Under the pieces are notes generated by a model. The model saw nothing but the letters and a program-made list of their open reading frames with translations, had not been told where the DNA came from and ran no database searches. From Bacteroidales bacterium UBA4331 (GTDB lineage Bacteria > Bacteroidota > Bacteroidia > Bacteroidales > Paludibacteraceae), in assembly GCA_002394395.1 (NCBI GenBank), contig DGTR01000024.1, positions 12,458-76,457 on the forward strand: a stretch of DNA of 64,000 nt. Direction: 5' to 3'. Position 1 is the first letter of the stretch. Every line of letters begins with the position of its first letter. Below, piece after piece: positions 22,296 through 31,375 of this stretch. The translations under genes were made by a program, and so were the position numbers.

Positions 22296-25292
22296 ATGAA
22301 AAGATTTATCTCTCTGGCAGCCGCGTTGCTGCTCTTCGCTGCTTCGTATGCAGCTGTTACAGACGTGAGTACGCTCAGCCAACTCGCCAATGCTGTCTCG
22401 TACTCTTCGGACACTATTCATCTTACGGCGGACATCACTTATGGGGACGCCGACGGAGTGCTGTATGTACCCGCCAACAAGACCTGTGTCATTGACATGG
22501 ATCTGCACAACCTCCAACGGAACGTGACCCATTCCGCCAACACCATCCGTCCGGCTATCACCATAGGACGTGGCGCCAACCTCACGCTCATCGACGGTGG
22601 GGTAATCTGCAACAACACGCTCGTGGATGCATCTGTCCAGCCCTGCGCGGTCTATATGCCCGGCGACAAATCCGTGCTGAACCTTGAGAGCACGACCCTC
22701 GTCGGATTGATAAACAATAGCCAAGCACCTAATGCCTATGGCATAATCACAGATGATCAAGAGGACATAACCATCAATGCACGTCTTGCCAATATCAACT
22801 GTCTCTATTTAAAGAACCTTACGCACGTACACACGCTCAACCTGTATCGTGTCAATTTGGGTTCGGAGAACCGCAAGAACGCCGGTGGTCTCGGTCTGAA
22901 AGCCGATGCTCCGCGCAATCTCCAAGGTACGTTTGTCATGGGTATGTTAGACGGAACGAACCTCTCCGGCGCACAACTCTTATCGCTCATCTCGGACCAA
23001 GACATGAAGTATCTCGATTGGAACAACCCCTCTGTCTATGCGCCCCTCACCCGTGCGCAGATAGCGCAGATGACGTCCCTGCAGAGCCAGTCGTTCTATT
23101 TCTTCCCGGATCTGAACTTCTCTGTCTCTAACACCGCCGTTACGTACACCAACTGCGACGACATCCTCAATGATGGCAAGGCGCGTTTTGACTTCCTGAC
23201 CAACACCCTTTATTTGAAAAACACCGATCCGAACAACTTCAGTACCCTTTCCGGTATCTATTGGACCGGTTTTAATCTGACCGTGGAGGTAGATGGCAGA
23301 TGGCGCAGCGGGCAGATCCTTTCCTACGATGGCGATCTCACCGTTCGTGCGCATCATAGAGCCTTGACCGAAGAGGATGCCGACCTGCTATCAGTCACCT
23401 ATGTAGCGGAAGAACCTTTTGCGATTCATGATGCGGATATCCGCTTTAAGGACCGCATTAAGATTTATGCCGAGAGCGACCGGACACACAACCCGGCTTT
23501 CTTATGCCGCGATATCTTTGTAGAGGACAGCTGGCTGGACGCTTTTGGCAAGAGTCCTTCACCGGTAGCCAATTACAGAAATGCGTATGTCTTCAAAGCC
23601 AGCGTCAAGGTCGGCTCCTTCAGGAACAACGATGTTATTCAGATCGAACCGCAGTTCACGCAGTATTACCTCCACGTACAGTCTAACGGCAGAGGAACCG
23701 TCACCGGCGAAGGCTGGTACAACGAAGGCACCGAAGTCACTATCTCCGCCACCCCCAACGAGGGTTACTATTTCGATCGCTGGAATGAGGATAACTCCCA
23801 TGAGGCGACCCGCACCGTTACCGTCACCGAAGATTCGTACTACACCGCTATCTTCCTTCCCGAGGTAGTCATCAACTACTACGATATCAACGTTGTTTCC
23901 TCCGACGAGACCATGGGTACTGTCTCCGGCGGCGGCACACATATCGAAGAAGGACAGCCCGTGAGCATGACCGCTACCCCGAACTCCGGATATGAGTTCA
24001 TGTATTGGACGAACCTCCAAGGCTATCGTTTCATAACCAACCCGCTCTCCTATACCGTGGGCGCTTCGGATACCTATACCGCGCATTTCCGCGAGATACC
24101 TAATTATACCTCGTATAGCATCCATCTCAACGGCACGCAAATCACTTCCAATAACCAGAATGACGTCCTCGGCGACGGCGTCTGGGCATACGACGAGACG
24201 ACTAACACCCTCACTACGATGGCGAAAAAGACCTATTCTATCACCAACACCGACTTCATCGATAACTATATCGCCGATCCGGTGACCATCGTCCTGAACC
24301 ACTCCATCACCATCAATGCTTCGACGACCGACACCAATAATGACGTTGTGTTGTATAGTGCTTACGGCTTCCATATCACCGGTACGCCGAAACAACGTCT
24401 GACCATTAACGGCACCGACATGCGCCTGATCTATGCGGCCTTCGGACCGGTGGTTATTGACAATGTGGTGATGTTAGATGCCGAGCAAACGATCACCTCT
24501 TGGGGCGAGACCAACCTCACCACCAAGTGCGCCGTGCAGCTGAAAGGTTCCGATGATGCCATGACCGTCAATGGTGCCGATGTATATATCAAGACTTCGG
24601 GAAGCAGCCTCTTTAAAGTCACCAACCGCACCGATGCGAACCTCTCGCTCATCCGGGCGGATATTATCTCCGGTGCAATGGACGGTACGTCGCTCAATAT
24701 ATCTAATGATGTAAACCGCTATATCCTCCATTACAGCAACGCGGATCTGGAGGATATCTGTCCTGTTTACGGCGGCTTCGGATTCCATTATCCCGGAGAG
24801 ATCATTACCATTGAGGCTTGCCCGAAAGATGGATATCTCTTCGCGCAGTGGTCCGATGGCGTCACCGACAACCCGCGTGTCATCACCATGCCGGAGCATA
24901 ATCTCTATCTCGACCCGATTGTAGAGGTGGATGAGTCGTTCGTTCCGAAGGGCGCGATCATCACTGCCGATGCTACCGAAGGACAAGGTTCCATCATCGG
25001 CTTCACCTCCGGATGGTACACCGAAGGCACACAACTCTCCATCACGGCGCAGGCTGCAGAGGGCTACGAGTTCGTGGAATGGTCCGACGGCGTAACCGAT
25101 AACCCGCGTGCCATCACCGTAGAGGACGGCAAGAACATCAACATCACCGCAGTCTTCAAAAACGCCGGAGACACTACCGGTATTGAAAATCATACATCTG
25201 AAATCATAAATCATAAATTCCTCAAAGACGGCATCCTGTATATCGAGCGCAACGGCAAGACCTACAATGCCCAAGGTCAAATAGCCAAATAA
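22296..25292 (+). CDS. Large surface protein with InlB-like repeats and C-terminal tag
   Basis: A 998-residue secreted protein (signal peptide FISLAAALLLFAASYA). Residues 20-270 look like a parallel beta-solenoid (ADGVLYVPANKTCVIDMD and onward). A TNTL-type segment (NDGKARFDFLTNTLYLKN) and a second one near residue 620 (LGDGVWAYDETTNTLTTM) alternate with InlB-like B-repeats such as ISATPNEGYYFDRWNEDN, MTATPNSGYEFMYW and ITAQAAEGYEFVEWSDG. The tag KFLKDGILYIERNGKTYN ends it, after a linker of ATAAATCATAAA words. Probably an adhesin; last gene of the cluster before the two-component system. Confidence 0.7.
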   Translation: MKRFISLAAALLLFAASYAAVTDVSTLSQLANAVSYSSDTIHLTADITYGDADGVLYVPANKTCVIDMDLHNLQRNVTHSANTIRPAITIGRGANLTLIDGGVICNNTLVDASVQPCAVYMPGDKSVLNLESTTLVGLINNSQAPNAYGIITDDQEDITINARLANINCLYLKNLTHVHTLNLYRVNLGSENRKNAGGLGLKADAPRNLQGTFVMGMLDGTNLSGAQLLSLISDQDMKYLDWNNPSVYAPLTRAQIAQMTSLQSQSFYFFPDLNFSVSNTAVTYTNCDDILNDGKARFDFLTNTLYLKNTDPNNFSTLSGIYWTGFNLTVEVDGRWRSGQILSYDGDLTVRAHHRALTEEDADLLSVTYVAEEPFAIHDADIRFKDRIKIYAESDRTHNPAFLCRDIFVEDSWLDAFGKSPSPVANYRNAYVFKASVKVGSFRNNDVIQIEPQFTQYYLHVQSNGRGTVTGEGWYNEGTEVTISATPNEGYYFDRWNEDNSHEATRTVTVTEDSYYTAIFLPEVVINYYDINVVSSDETMGTVSGGGTHIEEGQPVSMTATPNSGYEFMYWTNLQGYRFITNPLSYTVGASDTYTAHFREIPNYTSYSIHLNGTQITSNNQNDVLGDGVWAYDETTNTLTTMAKKTYSITNTDFIDNYIADPVTIVLNHSITINASTTDTNNDVVLYSAYGFHITGTPKQRLTINGTDMRLIYAAFGPVVIDNVVMLDAEQTITSWGETNLTTKCAVQLKGSDDAMTVNGADVYIKTSGSSLFKVTNRTDANLSLIRADIISGAMDGTSLNISNDVNRYILHYSNADLEDICPVYGGFGFHYPGEIITIEACPKDGYLFAQWSDGVTDNPRVITMPEHNLYLDPIVEVDESFVPKGAIITADATEGQGSIIGFTSGWYTEGTQLSITAQAAEGYEFVEWSDGVTDNPRAITVEDGKNINITAVFKNAGDTTGIENHTSEIINHKFLKDGILYIERNGKTYNAQGQIAK
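25186..25220. repeat. AAATCATAAATCATAAA word before the C-terminal tag
   Basis: Encodes ENHTSEIINHKF, the junction between the last B-repeat and the tag of the protein at 22296; same family as 2942-2977. Confidence 0.65.
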
Positions 25293-25298
25293 ATAGTA

Positions 25299-25327
25299 CC
25301 TGGTAAATGACCAAATGGTAAATAAAA
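25299..25327. repeat. TGGTAAATGACCAAATGGTAAAT word array
   Basis: Two copies of the ATGGTAAATGA word between the surface protein gene and the kinase promoter. Other copies: 11089, 35044, 41782, 44050, 61927. Confidence 0.7.
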
Positions 25328-25359
25328 TTTGCGTATCTTGCAAAAATGTTGTATCTTTG
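25328..25359 (+). promoter_or_regulatory. Promoter of the two-component operon
   Basis: TTTG -33 (25328-25331) and TATCTTTG -7 (25352-25359), 20-nt spacing. The ATG at 25368 lies only 8 nt after the -7 box, implying a nearly leaderless mRNA. Confidence 0.8.
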
Positions 25360-25367
25360 CACCCGAA

Positions 25368-27200
25368 ATGAGAAAGATACTGACTATATGGATCGTTTTT
25401 CTCTCCGTCATGGCTGTCTCGGCCATGACGCGAGAGGAGGTCGATGCGCAGGTGGACAGCGCGTATAATGCCGCGATGGCGGGGCAGATCGAGCAGGCTA
25501 TCTCCATCAACAAGGACGGTTTGGCTTTAGTGCCGGAGGACTCCATGAGTTGGAGATGCGAGTTCTACTCCTGCCTCCTCTATTGCTATCACCGCCTTGG
25601 CGACTACCAGCAGGCGCTGTTCTATGGCGAGGAGTGTCTCAACTACGACGAGCAGTACGGCGAGCCGCAGGACCTCTCCGCCTCCTTAGGCAACCTCGCG
25701 GGGATCTACTCTTCCTCCGGGCGACAGGACGTAGCCGAGGAATATCTCCGGCGGGCAATCGCCATCGAGCAGCAACTCTTGCAGACGGAGACGGACTATT
25801 CCCCGAAATCCCTTGCCATCCGGCAGGCGATGTTAGGCGAGGTATTGCTCTCCAAGAGTGACGCTCTCACGGACTCCGCCAAGACAGCAACGCTCCACGA
25901 GGCGCTCGCCCTCACCGAACAGGCGCTGCAGACCGACCGTACCCTCGGACGGAAGCTCCAGGAAGGTATGCGGCTTGCCCAGATCGGGCATATATACGAA
26001 GCCTTAGGTGACGCGCACAAAGCGAAAGACTATACCTCTCAAGCCCTCGATATAGCTCGCGAGACCGGCAATAAGATGACCGAAGTACTCTGCCTCTTGC
26101 AACTCGAGAGGTACGCCGAGGCTGCCGAGCGGGCACACGAACTCGGATTCAAGAAACAGGAGTTTCAAGCCTGCGATAAACTCTACGCCCGCGCCAAAGC
26201 TGCCGGCAGACACGCCGAGGCGTTGGAGTGGCTCGAACGGGCGCGTGTGCTCCATGAAGCCCTTCAGAACGAAGACACGCAGCGCCAGCTCACCATCGCG
26301 CAGGTCGCCTACGACACCTATCGGAAGGAACAACTCCTGGCGGACCAACTGCAGCAACTGCGGCAGAAACAGACACGACTGAGAGCTCTGCTCTTCTTCG
26401 TCCTGCTCGCCCTGCTCGTCATCGCCTTACTCGTCGGGCTGGTTATCCTCCTGCGGAAGCGCAATACCCTCATCGCCCGGCAGGCTGCCGATAAGAAACG
26501 CCAGTACGGCATCCTCAGCCATGACCTCCGCAATCCTGTCATGGCGCAGCAACAACTGCTGCAGATGCTCTATACGAACTATGAGCACTACGCCCCCGAA
26601 GAGGTGCATACCCTTGTCGGGCAACTCCTCGCCGGCAGCGATAACCAGCTGGCGCTCCTCCGTAACCTCCAGGAGATAGTACAACTCGATCGACAGGCAC
26701 GGTGCTTCCGGGTCGATCAACTCGACCTCGCGGCCGTACTGCGCGACACCGTACCTGACATACAGAGCGCTGCCCTGCTCAAGAACGTGACCATCGACCT
26801 CCATGCCGACCGACTCCTCGTCGAGACCGACCGGGAGATGATCCGTACCGTGCTGCGTAACCTCCTCAGTAACGCCATCAAGTTCTCGCCCAAAGGCAGT
26901 ACCGTTGAGGTCGGTACGATCCCGCCGGCTGCCTTCTACGTCCGCGACCACGGAGTGGGAATGACCCACAAGCAGATACAGCATATCCTCACCGATCAGA
27001 AGCAGATCGAGCCCTCCGCCGGTACGGACGGCGAGAGCGGGACCGGGTATGGACTGGTCCTTTGCCGGGAACTGCTCGCGCTATGCAACGGAAAGATGGA
27101 TATACAATCCGTCCAGGGCGAAGGAACAACGTTTACCATTGATTTACAAAACGCTTATTACCCCCGAAATAAACAATATGAACATAGCTGTACTCGATGA
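25368..27200 (+). CDS. TPR-sensor histidine kinase
   Basis: A 610-residue hybrid of signal peptide (ILTIWIVFLSVMAVSA), TPR-like helical repeats at about residues 30-330 (GEECLNYDEQYGEPQDLSAS and similar), a membrane helix near 355-385 (LLFFVLLALLVIALLVGLV), and a kinase core. The phosphoacceptor is the H of LSHDLRNPV. The ATP-binding part shows LRNLLSNAIKFSPKG (N box), RDHGVGM (G1) and GTGYGLVLC (G2). The sensor probably lies in the periplasm and phosphorylates the adjacent regulator. I start at 25368, the first ATG after the promoter. The 3' end overlaps the regulator by 23 bp. Confidence 0.85.
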   Translation: MRKILTIWIVFLSVMAVSAMTREEVDAQVDSAYNAAMAGQIEQAISINKDGLALVPEDSMSWRCEFYSCLLYCYHRLGDYQQALFYGEECLNYDEQYGEPQDLSASLGNLAGIYSSSGRQDVAEEYLRRAIAIEQQLLQTETDYSPKSLAIRQAMLGEVLLSKSDALTDSAKTATLHEALALTEQALQTDRTLGRKLQEGMRLAQIGHIYEALGDAHKAKDYTSQALDIARETGNKMTEVLCLLQLERYAEAAERAHELGFKKQEFQACDKLYARAKAAGRHAEALEWLERARVLHEALQNEDTQRQLTIAQVAYDTYRKEQLLADQLQQLRQKQTRLRALLFFVLLALLVIALLVGLVILLRKRNTLIARQAADKKRQYGILSHDLRNPVMAQQQLLQMLYTNYEHYAPEEVHTLVGQLLAGSDNQLALLRNLQEIVQLDRQARCFRVDQLDLAAVLRDTVPDIQSAALLKNVTIDLHADRLLVETDREMIRTVLRNLLSNAIKFSPKGSTVEVGTIPPAAFYVRDHGVGMTHKQIQHILTDQKQIEPSAGTDGESGTGYGLVLCRELLALCNGKMDIQSVQGEGTTFTIDLQNAYYPRNKQYEHSCTR

Positions 27201-27804
27201 CCATGAACTGATACGCGTCGGCATCGCCGGTGTACTACAGTCCACGCCTCATACCATCACCCTCAGTGTTCCTACAGCCGACCAGCTCTTCGAGGCGCTG
27301 CAAGCCGGCACACCATGTGACATTCTCCTGCTCGACATCCTCATGCCGGATACCAACGGCGTGGATGTCGCCCAAAGGCTCAGGAACGACTATCCCTCCA
27401 TCAAGATCATCGTCCTCTCTATCGACAACCGGGAGTTTACCCTCATAAAACTGCTCAAGATCGGCATGGACGGCTTCGTCAGCAAGAGCTCTCCCCTGTC
27501 GGACATCCCCTTAGCTATCGACTCCGTCGCCGACGGCGTACCCTTCTACGGCAGAGATATATCCATCCTTATTCGCGATATCACCGACGCCAAACTCAAT
27601 AACAAGAATATCGCTTCCCTTACCAAACGTGAACTCGAGATCATCGAGGCCTGCTGCGCAGGCAAACTCGGCAAGGAGATCGCTGATGAGTTTCATATCT
27701 CCATCCGCGCCGTGAACTCTCATAAGACCAATATCTTCAACAAACTCGGTCTCTCTTCCTCCGTCGAGATGGTCCGCTTCGCCCTCCAGCACGGCATCAT
27801 CTAA
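27178..27804 (+). CDS. NarL/FixJ-type response regulator
   Basis: A 208-residue regulator: receiver domain with acidic pocket DDHE near the start, phosphoacceptor D in LLLDILMPDTNG, and the conserved K of SKSS. A LuxR-type helix-turn-helix follows (LTKRELEIIEACCAGKLGKEIA, FHISIRAVNSHKTNIFNKLG). The ATG at 27178 overlaps the kinase gene; longer in-frame starts would add residues unrelated to receivers. The partner is almost certainly the upstream kinase. Targets are unknown; the adjacent surface-protein cluster is a natural guess. Confidence 0.9.
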   Translation: MNIAVLDDHELIRVGIAGVLQSTPHTITLSVPTADQLFEALQAGTPCDILLLDILMPDTNGVDVAQRLRNDYPSIKIIVLSIDNREFTLIKLLKIGMDGFVSKSSPLSDIPLAIDSVADGVPFYGRDISILIRDITDAKLNNKNIASLTKRELEIIEACCAGKLGKEIADEFHISIRAVNSHKTNIFNKLGLSSSVEMVRFALQHGII

Positions 27805-27826
27805 CCCTAACCCCTAACCCCATTCA

Positions 27827-27854
27827 GGCTCACTCTGTAGTGAGCCTTTTTTTT
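27827..27854 (+). terminator. Intrinsic terminator after the response regulator
   Basis: Perfect stem GGCTCACT / AGTGAGCC, CTGT loop, then eight T residues. Confidence 0.9.
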
Positions 27855-28052
27855 CGTCTCCTGGGGCTCCATCAAAAAACCGATGCCCCTCAACCGCTTT
27901 GGTATGCTCCTCAAGAAAGCTGAGTATCAAAACAAAATGGTAGGAGCCTCCCGTACCCGCGGATGGATTGTTAGAGAAAGAGGCATGGAGGAGGTGAATG
28001 CAGCCCTGTAGGTCCATAATAGCCATCGTGCATTAAAAAATATTCGATTTTC
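27855..28052. other. Intergenic region before the AraC-like gene
   Basis: Contains a 42-codon plus-strand ORF (27883-28011, ending ERGMEEVNAAL) and a 70-codon minus-strand frame. Neither has a convincing start region or family resemblance, so I call no gene. The last 25 nt (AAAAAATATTCGATTTTCC...) recur at the right end of the window. Confidence 0.35.
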
Positions 28053-28084
28053 CTTGCATATGTCATAAAAAAGCAGTATCTTTG
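28053..28084 (+). promoter_or_regulatory. Promoter of the AraC-like regulator
   Basis: CTTG -33 (28053-28056) and TATCTTTG -7 (28077-28084), 20-nt spacer CATATGTCATAAAAAAGCAG. This spacer is strongly conserved with 47730-47749. Confidence 0.8.
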
Positions 28085-28124
28085 CGGCGGATTTTGGATA
28101 ACAGACCTAAAACATGGCACTTTT

Positions 28125-29020
28125 TTGATGTCTCAGGTAGAAAAAAAGGAAATATTACAAGAGATCACTCCTCTGGAGGAACATGATTTTATGTACGTTG
28201 CAGATCGTCATAAGGCAGGATATGATTATCCGCTGCACCGGCATGAGTTGTTTGAACTCAATTTTGTGGAGCATGGAGCCGGTTGTGAGCGTATTGTAGG
28301 GATTCCGTTGAGTTTTTAGGAGAGTATGATTTGGTGCTGATTACCTCACCGAATTTGGAGCATCAATGGGCACAGGGGAATTGCCAAAGCAAAGATATTC
28401 ACGAAGTGACCATCCAATTCTACCTTGATTTCAAAAACAGCAAGTTCTTTGATACCAACCCAATGCGTTCGATCAAACAAATGTTCATTCGGGCGCAGCG
28501 CGGTCTCTCTTTCCCATTTTCGGCGATAATGATGGTATATCCGAGGATCATGAGATTATCGCAAATCAAGGAAGGTTTTTATTCTTTAATGGAGCTCTTT
28601 AATATACTTTACGAGTTATCGAAATTTGACGATGCCCGCGAATTGTCTTCTTCCTCTTTCGCGCGCGTACAAACTAATATGGAGAGCAGACGCGTAGCCA
28701 AAGTGAAAGACTTTATCGCAGCCCATTATATAGAAGAGATTCGCCTGAATCAAATGAGTAAAATGGTCAATATGTCACCTACCGCCTTTTCCCGTTTTTT
28801 CAAACTGCGGACAGGAAAAACGCTGGCCGAATATATTGTGGATGTACGTCTTGGGCACGCTACGCGCATGCTGATAGACACCAAAGAGCCTGTATCGCAA
28901 ATCTGTTTCTCTTGCGGATTCAATACACTCACTAATTTCAACCGCCTTTTCAAGAAGCGGAAAGGTTGTTCTCCAACCGAATTTCGGGAAAAATATACGA
29001 AAACAAAGGTAATAGTGTAG
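28125..29020 (+). pseudogene. AraC-family regulator split by a frameshift
   Basis: Two consecutive frames form one AraC-type regulator of about 298 residues. The first (28125-28319) is the start of a cupin-like sensor domain (DRHKAGYDYPLHRHELFELNFVE). The second (from about 28302) continues VEFLGEYDLVLITSP and ends in two helix-turn-helix motifs (LNQMSKMVNMSPTAFSRFFK; PVSQICFSCGFNTLTNFNRLFK). Adding one base at the GGG run 28299-28301 restores a continuous frame (IVGDSVEFLGEYD). Its position before the GH26 gene suggests it controls the mannan locus. The indel may be a sequencing error, a real pseudogene or a variable tract. Confidence 0.8.
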
Positions 29021-29061
29021 CATCTGCTAAAAAAGTGTCAGTGTATATCAAAAAATAGCAG

Positions 29062-29069
29062 TAATTTTG
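29062..29069 (+). promoter_or_regulatory. -7 box upstream of the first GH26 gene
   Basis: TAATTTTG preceded by AAAAAATAGCAG, matching the extended promoter motif. The -33 position reads TCAG rather than TTG, consistent with a promoter needing an activator. Confidence 0.55.
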
Positions 29070-29093
29070 CAGCGTATTTTGCAAAGTACTGCT

Positions 29094-30203
29094 ATGAGAA
29101 ACAAAATTATCCTCTTTTCGCTTCTGTTAAGTTGCGTCGGTTGCAAGGCTCAGAACGTGCCTGAACAACTGCAACCCACTGTATCCTATACCTTGTGTAA
29201 CTCCAATGCCACTGCCGAGGCGCAGCAACTTTGGAGCGTTTTGTGTTCCGAATACGGTAAGCGTGCTGTGAGCGGCGTGGTAGCTAATGTGGATTGGAAC
29301 ACCCGTGAGACGGAGAACGTCTATCAATGGACGGGCAAGTACCCTGCGCTGAACGTATTCGACTTCATCAATATCCATGCCTCCAAGGATGTGAACAAAC
29401 AAGGCTGGCTGGACTACAGTGACCTCACTCCCGTTACCGATTGGCATGAGGCAGGCGGTGTGGTCGGTTGTATGTGGCATTGGCAAGTGCCAGCCAACAA
29501 CGGCACAAACTATACCTGTTCGCCGGGTTCCGAACCCGGGCAGACAAGTTTTGACCCGTCGAAAGTGAATGATCCCTCTTCCGATGAGTACAAGCGTATG
29601 GTCAAAGACATCGACCAGGTGGCAGGGTATCTGAAGAAGATGCAGAAACGCGGTATTCCCGTCATCTGGCGTCCGCTGCACGAGGCGTCCGGCAACACCA
29701 CCGAGTTCGCAGGTGGCGGTGCATGGTTCTGGTGGGGAGCCAAGGGACCGGAAGTGTACAAGCAACTATGGCGGTTCCTATACGACCGCATGGTCAACTA
29801 TCACAAACTGAACAACCTTATCTGGGTATGGAACTCGCAAGTGGGCGACTGGGACTGGTATCCGGGAGATGATGTGGTGGACGTAGTGGGACGTGACAGT
29901 TACTATGCGCTGCAATATCCCTTGGCAAAAGAGTTCAATGAACTCAAATCACACTATCCGAATAAACTCATCTGCCTTGCCGAATGTGGTAACGGTGATG
30001 AGGTGGATATGTCGTTGTGGTCGAAGATATGGAATGAAGGAAGCCGCTGGAGTTGGTTCATGACGTGGTACGACTACAACTACAACAACGGTACGAGTGA
30101 CGAGCACCAGTTTGCCGGAGAAGCGTGGTGGCAAGATGCCTTCAACAGCGGTACGGTCATTGACCGCGAAGAGATGAAAAGACTGCTGAAAGGTACAAAG
30201 TGA
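29094..30203 (+). CDS. GH26 beta-mannanase lipoprotein
   Basis: A 369-residue glycoside hydrolase family 26 enzyme cutting beta-1,4-mannan. The acid/base glutamate is in VIWRPLHEASGN and the nucleophile glutamate in LICLAECGN; the aromatic WFWWGAKGPEVYKQLW stretch is typical. The start at 29094 gives a lipoprotein signal (LFSLLLSCVGC), so it should be anchored to a membrane, probably the outer one. A 17-bp palindrome (29523-29539) encodes the PGSEPG loop. Its C-terminus (KGTK) runs into a GTACAAAG word. It heads the mannan operon after the regulator. Confidence 0.9.
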   Translation: MRNKIILFSLLLSCVGCKAQNVPEQLQPTVSYTLCNSNATAEAQQLWSVLCSEYGKRAVSGVVANVDWNTRETENVYQWTGKYPALNVFDFINIHASKDVNKQGWLDYSDLTPVTDWHEAGGVVGCMWHWQVPANNGTNYTCSPGSEPGQTSFDPSKVNDPSSDEYKRMVKDIDQVAGYLKKMQKRGIPVIWRPLHEASGNTTEFAGGGAWFWWGAKGPEVYKQLWRFLYDRMVNYHKLNNLIWVWNSQVGDWDWYPGDDVVDVVGRDSYYALQYPLAKEFNELKSHYPNKLICLAECGNGDEVDMSLWSKIWNEGSRWSWFMTWYDYNYNNGTSDEHQFAGEAWWQDAFNSGTVIDREEMKRLLKGTK

Positions 30204-30214
30204 CAAAGTACAAA
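30191..30214. repeat. GGTACAAAGTGACAAAGTAC word array
   Basis: Copies of the GTACAAAG word overlap the GH26 stop codon. Other members: 31391, 36386, 39318, 46115, 60391, 60733. Confidence 0.7.
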
Positions 30215-30225
30215 TTTATTCAAAG

Positions 30226-31374
30226 ATGCACACATATAGATACATAGTAACCATCCTCCTTTGTACATGGTCCATTGTGGCTTTGTCCCTTGAAAAGACC
30301 ATCCTGCTTGGTCCGAAGACCATCGGCAAGGCTTGGCGGGACAATATCGTGCTGGAGCCGCGCCATTTTGCGGATGCGAAAGCCGGCGATATTGTCACTG
30401 TCTATAATGACAAAGCCAAAGGCACGGCGCAAGGGGCTTTCCAAAATCCGTCCGACTGGCAGGGCGTTGCGCCTGAATACGGTTATTTCGGTATAGCAGG
30501 ACCATTCCGCATGACCTTGACCGAGGATATATTAAGGATTGCGCGCACGCATGGGATAGCCATCGGCGGACACGACTACCGTATCTTACGCGTCACACTG
30601 ACGGATGCAGCGGATTTTGCAGAGACCGTTGTGTGGAAAAGTGGTCCTGTGAAGATGAAAAACGACTGGAGTGCCAGTGCCGAGATAGCAGGACGCTGTT
30701 TCGAGCATCTCGATATAGGCGACGGCTTGCGTCTGCATATCAGCCATGTGGAGGAAGGGGCAGCCTGCAAGTTGATGGACTTCACGTGGAACGCACTCGA
30801 TCCTTCGGTAGATGGCGTGCCCGTGGGTGGTGACAACTATACATGGTCTGTCTGGTCGCGTGCCCCGCTGCTCAAACTGCAGTTGGCAGGTTACGGCGCG
30901 CAGACCGCTATGCGCATAGGCGGAAAAGGCTATCGTCTGGACAGCATCGGTATCGTAAAGCAAATAGGCGAGGTAAGTGAAGACCTGACTAACGCCCAGC
31001 GTGCACCACGCGAATATGTACTCCAACCCGGAGAACTGTTCCATGGGGAGAAATACTTTGCACCGGACTGGAGCGGCAGCTTATCCATCAACGCTGCTCC
31101 TTTCCAGGAGTGCACGGAGAACGACGTGCTCATCATCTCTTATCGTCTGGATGATGCGGCGGTAGCAGCCGGAACGAAAGCCCAACTTTCCATCCGCGAT
31201 GCACATTGGCATGAGATAACAGGAGCCACAGAACCCGTATGGTATCCTTTGGACGGCACCGATGTGGTCTATATGTTCGACCCTGTCGCTTTAGACAAGG
31301 TCAAGACCCGCGGACTGATCGTAACCGGAGTGGGCTTTACATTAACCAAAATCGAAATACTATCTGCACAATAA
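30226..31374 (+). CDS. Secreted protein of three repeated modules, putative mannan-binding
   Basis: A 382-residue exported protein made of three divergent repeats of about 115 residues (about 22-125, 126-250, 255-382). Each runs from a W/L-x-G strand through an (A/I/E)-x-D-x-(I/L) strand (AKAGDIVTVY, LDIGDGLRLH, CTENDVLIIS) to a closing GLxIxGxGxTLTxI strand (GIAIGGHDYRILRV, AMRIGGKGYRLDSI, GLIVTGVGFTLTKI). The same module occurs in the proteins at 36364 and 37710 of this locus. The beta-sandwich-like pattern and position between GH26 and SusC suggest a glycan-binding function. No lipobox or tag. Confidence 0.6.
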   Translation: MHTYRYIVTILLCTWSIVALSLEKTILLGPKTIGKAWRDNIVLEPRHFADAKAGDIVTVYNDKAKGTAQGAFQNPSDWQGVAPEYGYFGIAGPFRMTLTEDILRIARTHGIAIGGHDYRILRVTLTDAADFAETVVWKSGPVKMKNDWSASAEIAGRCFEHLDIGDGLRLHISHVEEGAACKLMDFTWNALDPSVDGVPVGGDNYTWSVWSRAPLLKLQLAGYGAQTAMRIGGKGYRLDSIGIVKQIGEVSEDLTNAQRAPREYVLQPGELFHGEKYFAPDWSGSLSINAAPFQECTENDVLIISYRLDDAAVAAGTKAQLSIRDAHWHEITGATEPVWYPLDGTDVVYMFDPVALDKVKTRGLIVTGVGFTLTKIEILSAQ

Positions 31375-31375
31375 T

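Noticed and set aside
27814..28026. Small ORFs on both strands before the AraC-like gene
   Set aside because: They follow a terminator, lack start context and resemble nothing known; the plus-strand 42-codon frame cannot be separated from chance.
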